Shown here piece by piece: positions 6,820 through 11,045 of a DNA stretch of 11,045 nt. The DNA is taken from NCBI GenBank assembly GCA_026985435.1, contig JALSQL010000071.1:1-11045 (forward strand), in the 5' to 3' direction. Position numbers and translations under genes: made by a program. Source of the stretch: Acidilobaceae archaeon (lineage in GTDB: Archaea; Thermoproteota; Thermoprotei_A; Sulfolobales; Acidilobaceae). Every line of letters starts with the position of its first letter. Within the stretch, counting starts at the first letter, position 1. The notes under the pieces were generated by a model. The model saw only the letters and a program-made list of their open reading frames with translations. It made no database searches and was not told where the DNA came from.

Positions 6820-6910
6820 GCACTCACACCCGCCCCCTAGGGGCCCGCGGGTGGGGCTGGAGGGGCGGGATTTAGGCTTCAACGCGGCCCCCGACTCTGG
6901 GGCCGGGTGG
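6820..6910. promoter_or_regulatory. Divergent spacer with shared promoter and composite inverted repeat
   Basis: This 91-base gap separates the outward-facing starts of the two-helix protein and the radical SAM gene. Its most AT-rich patch, ATTTAG near 6870-6875, could act as a weak TATA element for either direction (CTAAAT on the - strand). A composite inverted repeat lies at 6827-6853. No stronger TATA box is visible. Confidence 0.4.
6827..6853. repeat. Composite inverted repeat next to the start of the two-helix protein gene
   Basis: Outer arms CACCCGC (6827-6833) and GCGGGTG (6847-6853) are perfect reverse complements. Between them lies the palindrome CCCCTAGGGG (6834-6843) followed by an unpaired CCC. 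The left arm contains the - strand Shine-Dalgarno GGGTG, so RNA folding or a bound protein could hide the start site. GC-rich DNA makes chance pairing more likely. Confidence 0.45.
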
Positions 6911-7969
6911 ATGGGTGGGGTCGGCGGGTTCAGGGTTGCGGGGGAGGCCTGGGGGAGGCCGCTCGTCTCGCTGGAGAGGCCGGCGCCCCTCCTCGGGGCC
7001 GTCTTCGTGGGCGTGGTTGACAGGGGCACTAACGTGCTGCAGGTGAGGCCTACCACACTGTGCCCCCTGAGCTGCGTGTTCTGCAGCGTGGACGCCGGGC
7101 CGGGGAGCAGGTGGAGGGCCAGCGAGTACCAGGTGGGCGACCCCTCATGGCTCGCGGAGTGGGCTGGGAGGGTGGCCGAGTACAAGGGCGGCGGGGTCGA
7201 GGCCCTGATCGACGGGGTCGGCGACCCCTTCGCATACCCGCGCCTCGTCGAGCTGGTCGCCAGCCTCAAGGGGCGGCCCGGGATAAGGTGGGTCGCCGTG
7301 GAGACTCACGGGTGGGCCCTCACCCGGGGGCTGGTGAGGAGGCTGGAGGAGGCCGGGCTGGACAGGGTGAACCTTAGCATAGACACGCTCGACCCCGAGA
7401 AGGCTAGGAGGCTCACTGGGACACCCTGGTACGACGTGAGGCGAGTGGCCGAGGTGGCCGAGTTCATAGCGAGGGAGACGAGCATAGACCTCCACGTCAC
7501 CCCAGTCTGGCTGCCGGGGCTCAACGACCGCGACGTAGTGGAGGTCGTGCGCTGGGCCTACCGGATAGGCGCCGGGAAGAGGTGGCCCCCCGCCACTATA
7601 CAGAAGTACCTCCACCACCGCCACGGCAGGCGCCCCCCGGGCGTCAGGGAGATGCCATGGAGGACCTTCTGGGCCCGCCTCCGGAAGATCGAGAGGGAGA
7701 CGGGCCTAAGGCTAACGTGGACCATGGAGGAGTGGGGCATGAAGCCGGCCCCCCGCATCCCCACACCCCTCCGCCGCGGCCAGACGGTGAGGCTCCAAGT
7801 AGCAGCACCCGGCTGGCTGCGCGGCACCCTAACCACGGTAACCCTAGACATGGAGAGGCTCGTAACCCTAAAGCTGCCCAGGGGCGCGCCCCGCCCAAGC
7901 CCCGGCGAGGTGGTAAAGGCCAGGATAACCTCGGACAAGGACGGGATACTCCTAGCGGAGCCGCTCTAG
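6911..7969 (+). CDS. Archaeal radical SAM protein with C-terminal TRAM-like domain
   Basis: This 352-residue protein has the radical SAM 4Fe-4S motif Cys51-xxx-Cys55-xx-Cys58 in Pro-Thr-Thr-Leu-Cys-Pro-Leu-Ser-Cys, so it should bind SAM and an iron-sulfur cluster. Asp-Gly-Val-Gly-Asp-Pro (101-106) corresponds to the SAM-contacting glycine motif. Asn-Leu-Ser-Ile-Asp-Thr-Leu (154-160) is typical of the barrel. Residues from about 283 form a beta-rich end with Gly-rich turns resembling a TRAM domain, a nucleic-acid-binding barrel found in tRNA-modifying enzymes. It looks like the uncharacterised archaeal COG2100-type family, which I recall rather than searched. The start ATG at 6911 gives a family-like N terminus. 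GGGTGG sits immediately before it, too close to act as a Shine-Dalgarno, so leaderless translation is likely. An RNA substrate is plausible; the reaction is unknown. Confidence 0.87.
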   Translation: MGGVGGFRVAGEAWGRPLVSLERPAPLLGAVFVGVVDRGTNVLQVRPTTLCPLSCVFCSVDAGPGSRWRASEYQVGDPSWLAEWAGRVAEYKGGGVEALIDGVGDPFAYPRLVELVASLKGRPGIRWVAVETHGWALTRGLVRRLEEAGLDRVNLSIDTLDPEKARRLTGTPWYDVRRVAEVAEFIARETSIDLHVTPVWLPGLNDRDVVEVVRWAYRIGAGKRWPPATIQKYLHHRHGRRPPGVREMPWRTFWARLRKIERETGLRLTWTMEEWGMKPAPRIPTPLRRGQTVRLQVAAPGWLRGTLTTVTLDMERLVTLKLPRGAPRPSPGEVVKARITSDKDGILLAEPL

Positions 7970-8018
7970 CGCCGGTTGGCAGGGGTGGAAAGAGGGGGTT
8001 GTGTTGGGGGTCGGGGGT
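7970..8018. other. Short G-rich convergent spacer
   Basis: These 49 bases lie between the stops of the radical SAM gene and the fusion enzyme gene. They are G- and T-rich on the + strand, with several runs of three to five Gs. I see no hairpin and no long T tract that would clearly mark a terminator for either gene, although the T-containing 3' part could serve the + strand. Confidence 0.4.
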
Positions 8019-10037
8019 TTAGCGGCCCTTGAACTTGGGCTTCCTCTTGGTTAGGAAGGCTGTCACGCCCTCGGCTACGTCCTCGGTGCTGAAGAGTATG
8101 CCGAACTCGAATGCCTCTAGGGCTAGGCCGGCCCATATGTTGGTCTCCATCCCGTAGTTCACGGCGTACTTGGCGGCCATGAGGGCTAGCGGCGGCTTCT
8201 CGGCGAGCTTCAGGGCTAGCGCCCTGGCCTCCTGCTCTAGCCTCTCGGGGGGCACCACCTTGTCTACGAGTCCGAGCTTGAGGGCCTCGCTAGCGGGTAT
8301 CATGTCGCCGGTGAAGATCAGCTCCTTGGCCTTGGAGCGGCCGACTATCCTGGGGAGCCTCTGGGTGCCGCCGGCTCCGGGTATGAAGCCCAGGTTTATC
8401 TCGGGCTGGCCCAGCATGGCGGTCTCGCTGGCTATCCTTATGTCGCCGCTCATCGCCAGCTCCAGGCCTCCCCCTAGGGTGTAGCCGTTGAGCGCCATTA
8501 TGACGGGCTTGGTGTAGTACTCTATCTTGAGGGTGAGCTCCTGGAAGCGCCTCGAGAACACGGCGGCCTGTATGGGGGTTATGCCGGCGAACGCAGTCAC
8601 GTCGGCGCCGGCGCTGAAGGCCCTCCCGCTGCCCGTTATTATCACCACCCTAACGTCATCCCTCTCCTCCAGCTCGTCGAGCGCCTCGCCCAGCTCCCTG
8701 AGGAGCTTGGGGCTGAGGGCGTTTAGCTTGTTGGGCCTGTTGAGCACTATCCAGGCTATGGGCTTCTCGAGGCGTATGAGTATGGTCTCCTTCTTTATCT
8801 CCTCCACGGGCCTGTACTCCTTGAAGCCCTTGCCGGCCTTCCTGCCGAGCCTGCCCTCCTCGACCATCTTCACGAGGAGCGGGTCGGGCTCGTACTCCTC
8901 GAAGCCCGTCTCCTCCTTCAGCTTCCTGAGCGTCTCCACTATCACGTCTACCCCTATCTCGTCGGCGAAGTCGCTGACGCCCTTGGGCCAGCCGAGGCCG
9001 AGCATCACAGCCTTGTCTATGTCCTCTAGCGTTGCGACCTCGTTGCGTAGGAGCCAGGCGGCCTCGTTCACCGCGGGGGCTATGAGCCTCACGTGGTCAA
9101 CCTTCTCGCCGGCCTCCTTGGGTATGCTGGGCCTCACGTACTTGCCGGGCGCCGGGTACTGGTAGAAGCCCTTGCCAGTCTTCATGCCCAGCTCCTTCCT
9201 CTCGAACTTCTCCTTGAAGAGCGGGCAGGGGGTTATCTTGAAGCCCCTCTCCAGCATCGCCGTGAAGACGTAGTAGAACACGTCTATACCGCTATAGTCG
9301 GCGAGCTCGAAGGCCCCCATGGGGAAGCCCAGCTTGTAGCGGACCGCGCTGTCAACCTCCACTATCGAGGCCTGGCCCCTCGCTACAGTCCAGCAGGCCT
9401 CGTTTAGGAACCTGGCGAGTATCCTGTTGACTATGAAGCCGGGCACGTCCTTCTTCACTACCACCGGCTGCTTGCCGAACCTCTTGGCGAGCTCGAAGGT
9501 GACCCTCACCGTCTCATCGCTCGTCTTGGCGCCCCGGATTATCTCGACTAGCGGCATCAGGGGGGGCGGGTTGAAGAAGTGCATCCCCACAACCTTCTCC
9601 GGCCTCTTCGTGGCCGCCGCTATCTCGGTGATGGGGAGGCTGCTGGTGTTGGTCGCGAGTATGGCGTGCTCCGGCATGGCCTCGTCGGCGAACGCGAAGA
9701 GCTTCTGCTTGAGGTCCAGCCTCTCCGGTATGGCCTCGATCATGAAGTCGCTCTCGGAGAGCGCCCTCCGGAACTCCTCCGTGTACTCCCCGTCCCTCAG
9801 GTTTACGACCGGCTTTATCCGAGCCATTATGGCGTCCACGCTCTCGCGGAGCTGGCCCTTCTCGCTCAGCTTCGACAGGCTCCACCTTATCTTCTCGAGG
9901 GCGTTCCTCAGTATCTCCTCGCTTATATCGGCCAGGTAGACCTCGAAGCCGGCGATCGCCGCCACCTCGGCTATGCCGTGGCCCATTGTGCCGGCTCCGA
10001 CGACGGCTATCCTCTTGATGTCCTCCACTCCAGGCAC
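8019..10037 (-). CDS. Bifunctional 3-hydroxyacyl-CoA dehydrogenase/enoyl-CoA hydratase (crotonyl-CoA hydratase type)
   Basis: This 672-residue fusion hydrates an enoyl-CoA and oxidises the 3-hydroxyacyl-CoA to a 3-ketoacyl-CoA with NAD. The dehydrogenase half comes first: Gly-Ala-Gly-Thr-Met-Gly (14-19), Asn-Thr-Ser-Ser (130-133), catalytic His153 and Glu165, and Asn204. A second dehydrogenase C-terminal-type segment spans about 310-408. The hydratase half (about 418-672) has Gly-Gly-Gly-Leu-Glu (522-526) and Gly-Gln-Pro-Glu (543-546), so both catalytic glutamates of crotonases, Glu526 and Glu546, are present. The domain order is the reverse of bacterial FadB. In autotrophic Crenarchaeota such fusions turn crotonyl-CoA into acetoacetyl-CoA in the 4-hydroxybutyrate half-cycle; in heterotrophs beta-oxidation is the alternative. 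The start is GTG behind GGGGTG (complement of 10046-10051); GTG at 10028 is less likely. Both activities are well supported, the pathway is inferred. Confidence 0.95.
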   Translation of the reverse strand: MPGVEDIKRIAVVGAGTMGHGIAEVAAIAGFEVYLADISEEILRNALEKIRWSLSKLSEKGQLRESVDAIMARIKPVVNLRDGEYTEEFRRALSESDFMIEAIPERLDLKQKLFAFADEAMPEHAILATNTSSLPITEIAAATKRPEKVVGMHFFNPPPLMPLVEIIRGAKTSDETVRVTFELAKRFGKQPVVVKKDVPGFIVNRILARFLNEACWTVARGQASIVEVDSAVRYKLGFPMGAFELADYSGIDVFYYVFTAMLERGFKITPCPLFKEKFERKELGMKTGKGFYQYPAPGKYVRPSIPKEAGEKVDHVRLIAPAVNEAAWLLRNEVATLEDIDKAVMLGLGWPKGVSDFADEIGVDVIVETLRKLKEETGFEEYEPDPLLVKMVEEGRLGRKAGKGFKEYRPVEEIKKETILIRLEKPIAWIVLNRPNKLNALSPKLLRELGEALDELEERDDVRVVIITGSGRAFSAGADVTAFAGITPIQAAVFSRRFQELTLKIEYYTKPVIMALNGYTLGGGLELAMSGDIRIASETAMLGQPEINLGFIPGAGGTQRLPRIVGRSKAKELIFTGDMIPASEALKLGLVDKVVPPERLEQEARALALKLAEKPPLALMAAKYAVNYGMETNIWAGLALEAFEFGILFSTEDVAEGVTAFLTKRKPKFKGR

Positions 10038-10093
10038 TCGCAGGACACCCCGCGCCGCGCTCAGAGTGTGGGTGGGGGGTAATTGGCTGGGCC

Positions 10094-10112
10094 GCCACGC
10101 CTATGGCGTGGC
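10094..10112. promoter_or_regulatory. Perfect inverted repeat, candidate operator
   Basis: GCCACGCC (10094-10101) and GGCGTGGC (10105-10112) are exact reverse complements around the spacer TAT. The site lies 16 bases before the + strand TATA box and about 57 bases before the - strand start. Size and place suit a dimeric winged-helix regulator acting on both promoters. No known regulator was matched. Confidence 0.55.
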
Positions 10113-10128
10113 CCGGGAAGGGGATACC

Positions 10129-10136
10129 CTTAAAAA
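10129..10136 (+). promoter_or_regulatory. TATA box of the small unknown gene
   Basis: CTTAAAAA stands out in very GC-rich DNA and fits the archaeal box A consensus. Its centre is about 26 bases before 10158, so transcription should begin close to there. That allows either leaderless translation from ATG 10158 or a 15-base leader with a Shine-Dalgarno for ATG 10173. Confidence 0.75.
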
Positions 10137-10159
10137 CCCTGGGGCCGGCCGCCCCCTAT

Positions 10160-10166
10160 GGGTGGA
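10160..10166 (+). promoter_or_regulatory. Shine-Dalgarno favouring the second ATG of the small gene
   Basis: GGGTGGA lies 6 bases before ATG 10173, a normal archaeal arrangement, and just after the first in-frame ATG at 10158. This is why 10173 was chosen, but leaderless use of 10158 fits the TATA spacing and would add five residues. Confidence 0.5.
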
Positions 10167-10172
10167 AGTCGC

Positions 10173-10433
10173 ATGAGCGACTACATACAGCAGGTGCTCG
10201 AGATCGTGAGGCCCAAGCTGGGCGAGTACGGGCTCAAGGTGCTCCCGAGGGGGAAGTCGAGCTTCAGCCTCATCCGGGGCACCCAGATAGTCATGACCGT
10301 GAGGGACGCCGGGGAGATAGCCGAGATATCCTACAAGAACAAGAAGTACACGTACGACAAGTGGTACACGAAGCCCGAGCACCTAGCCGCCATGATCCTC
10401 AACGTGCTCGAGCACCAGGAGAAGCAGGGCTAG
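10173..10433 (+). CDS. Small soluble protein of unknown function, 86 residues
   Basis: I do not recognise this protein. It is probably alpha-beta-alpha: an N-terminal helix (about 2-20), two or three beta strands (about 22-58) holding Ser-Phe-Ser-Leu-Ile-Arg-Gly-Thr, a Lys/Tyr-rich turn (Lys-Asn-Lys-Lys-Tyr-Thr-Tyr-Asp-Lys-Trp-Tyr, about 55-65), and a C-terminal helix (about 68-83). It has no cysteines, signal peptide or membrane helix. The codon pattern agrees with neighbours, and it has its own TATA box and Shine-Dalgarno, so it is very likely a real gene. The basic aromatic patch might contact nucleic acid or a membrane surface, but this is speculation. The following PLP-enzyme gene begins 27 bases later in the same frame and may be co-transcribed. 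Confidence 0.82.
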   Translation: MSDYIQQVLEIVRPKLGEYGLKVLPRGKSSFSLIRGTQIVMTVRDAGEIAEISYKNKKYTYDKWYTKPEHLAAMILNVLEHQEKQG

Positions 10434-10460
10434 CCTCGAGCCCCCCACGGGGCCCCCGCG

Positions 10461-11045
10461 TTGACGGGGAGCGCGCCCCGCCTCTACTGCCCCAGGTGCG
10501 GCTACAGACTCCCCCCGGGGGCCTACGCCCACAGGTGCCCCAGGTGCGGGTCGCCGCTCGAGCTGGAGGGGCGGCTCGAGGCCCCGAGGATCCTCGGGGA
10601 GGGCCGCACGCCCGTCGTGGAGGTCCCCAGGCGGGGCGCCCGGGTGGCGTTCAAGCTGGAGTACCTCAACCCCACCGGCAGCTTCAAGGATAGGGGCGCC
10701 GCGGCCAGCCTCCACTACGCCAGGCTCCTAGGCTACGAGTGCGTCGTCGAGGACTCCAGCGGCAACGCCGGCATAGCGGCGGCAGCCTACGCCGCCCGCC
10801 TCGGCCTGAGGGCTAGGGTACACACGTACCGCGGGGCGGGGAGGGGGAAGAAGGCCCTCATACGAGCCCTCGGGGCTGAGCTGGTCGAGTGGCCGGCCCG
10901 GGGCGACGCCGCTAGGGCCGCCGAGGGGGAGGCCGCGGGTGGCGGGTGCTTCTACGTGGCCCACTCGTGGAGCCCCATATTCGTGGAGGGCATCTCGAGC
11001 ATCGCGGGCGAGCTCTCGGGCTACCGGGACTGGACCTTCATAGTC
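10461..11045 (+). CDS. Zinc-ribbon PLP-dependent fold-type II enzyme, threonine synthase-like (3' end outside window)
   Basis: The frame is open from TTG 10461 to the window end, 195 residues. An N-terminal zinc ribbon has Cys10-xx-Cys13 and Cys26-xx-Cys29, the form seen in archaeal threonine synthases. Asn-Pro-Thr-Gly-Ser-Phe-Lys76-Asp-Arg-Gly holds the probable PLP-binding lysine, and Ser-Ser-Gly-Asn-Ala-Gly (99-104) should bind the cofactor phosphate. Threonine synthase turns O-phosphohomoserine into threonine. The phosphate loop is less typical than the Ser-Thr-Gly-Asn form, so another fold-type II enzyme, such as a threonine dehydratase or cysteine synthase relative, is possible. TTG 10461 is the first usable start after the preceding TAG in this frame; no clear Shine-Dalgarno is seen. 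The family is confident, the exact reaction less so. Confidence 0.85.
   Translation, partial: MTGSAPRLYCPRCGYRLPPGAYAHRCPRCGSPLELEGRLEAPRILGEGRTPVVEVPRRGARVAFKLEYLNPTGSFKDRGAAASLHYARLLGYECVVEDSSGNAGIAAAAYAARLGLRARVHTYRGAGRGKKALIRALGAELVEWPARGDAARAAEGEAAGGGCFYVAHSWSPIFVEGISSIAGELSGYRDWTFIV

Larger units (their letters stand above)
10038..10172. promoter_or_regulatory. Divergent promoter region between the fusion enzyme and the small unknown gene
   Basis: This 135-base gap has a + strand TATA box, a perfect inverted repeat in the middle, and a possible - strand AT element (AATTA, complement of 10080-10084). That element is about 43-47 bases before the GTG at 10037, which would give a leader of about 20 bases carrying GGGGTG. 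Both genes therefore could be controlled from one shared site. Confidence 0.6.

Noticed and set aside
6638..6910. Upstream extension of the radical SAM protein
   Set aside because: This stretch lies over the opposite-strand membrane protein gene and reads as low-complexity Pro/Arg/Gly. ATG 6911 gives an N terminus like that of the family.
6820..7269. Upstream extension of the two-helix protein on the - strand
   Set aside because: The frame is open, but this part is proline- and serine-rich and mirrors the conserved radical SAM coding sequence. The ATG at 6819 has a Shine-Dalgarno and lies outside that gene.
9514..10098. Long - strand reading frame over the dehydrogenase start
   Set aside because: It is an Arg/Gly/Pro-rich shadow of the dehydrogenase domain, a common artefact in GC-rich DNA.
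10431..10463. Possible stop-codon readthrough joining the small protein and the PLP enzyme, which share a frame
   Set aside because: Only a TAG and 27 bases separate them, but the spacer codes for a Pro-rich stretch, a TTG start is available, and there is no sign of a recoding element.
10103..10693. Long + strand reading frame crossing the small gene and the PLP enzyme
   Set aside because: Its product is low-complexity and it covers two well supported genes in another frame.
1..11045. CRISPR arrays, tRNA or rRNA genes, insertion sequences, attachment sites
   Set aside because: I found no regularly spaced repeats, no cloverleaf-type sequence, and no transposase or integrase motifs.

Overview
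The window looks like chromosome of a hyperthermophilic crenarchaeon, probably of the Desulfurococcales/Acidilobales kind. This is inferred from high GC, strong use of AGG (Arg) and ATA (Ile) codons, GTG/TTG starts behind GGTG-type Shine-Dalgarno motifs, heavily overlapping genes, and an archaeal-type dehydrogenase-hydratase fusion. The species cannot be fixed from the sequence. The DNA is almost entirely coding: no tRNA, rRNA, CRISPR array or insertion sequence was seen, and no gap exceeds 300 bases.

Region 1 (1-5054, + strand) is the most interesting part. It is a tight run of five genes: the 3' end of a secreted surface protein, a membrane GT2 glycosyltransferase, an archaeosortase/exosortase-family membrane protease, a membrane-anchored winged-helix regulator with an extracellular domain, and a polytopic GT-C-like membrane protein. 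The surface protein ends in a three-part tail (Gln-Pro-Val-Pro-Ile, a membrane helix, then an arginine cluster) that has the layout of an archaeosortase sorting signal. Two gene junctions overlap at sites where a Shine-Dalgarno motif lies inside the previous gene. The cluster reads as a self-contained system that glycosylates, sorts and anchors a surface protein, with its own sensor-regulator.

Region 2 (5051-6819, - strand) is a two-gene unit: a small two-helix membrane protein of unknown function, then a UDP-glucose 4-epimerase-like sugar-nucleotide enzyme. The epimerase converges on Region 1 and shares a CTAG with its last gene as both stop codons. It may supply a sugar donor to the glycosyltransferases.

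Region 3 (6820-7969) is a short divergent spacer with a composite inverted repeat, followed by an archaeal radical SAM protein with a C-terminal TRAM-like beta-barrel.

Region 4 (8019-11045) holds a 672-residue 3-hydroxyacyl-CoA dehydrogenase/enoyl-CoA hydratase fusion on the - strand. A divergent promoter region follows, with a perfect 8-bp inverted repeat and a clear TATA box. On the + strand there is then a small unknown protein and the start of a zinc-ribbon PLP enzyme of the threonine synthase type, cut by the window end.
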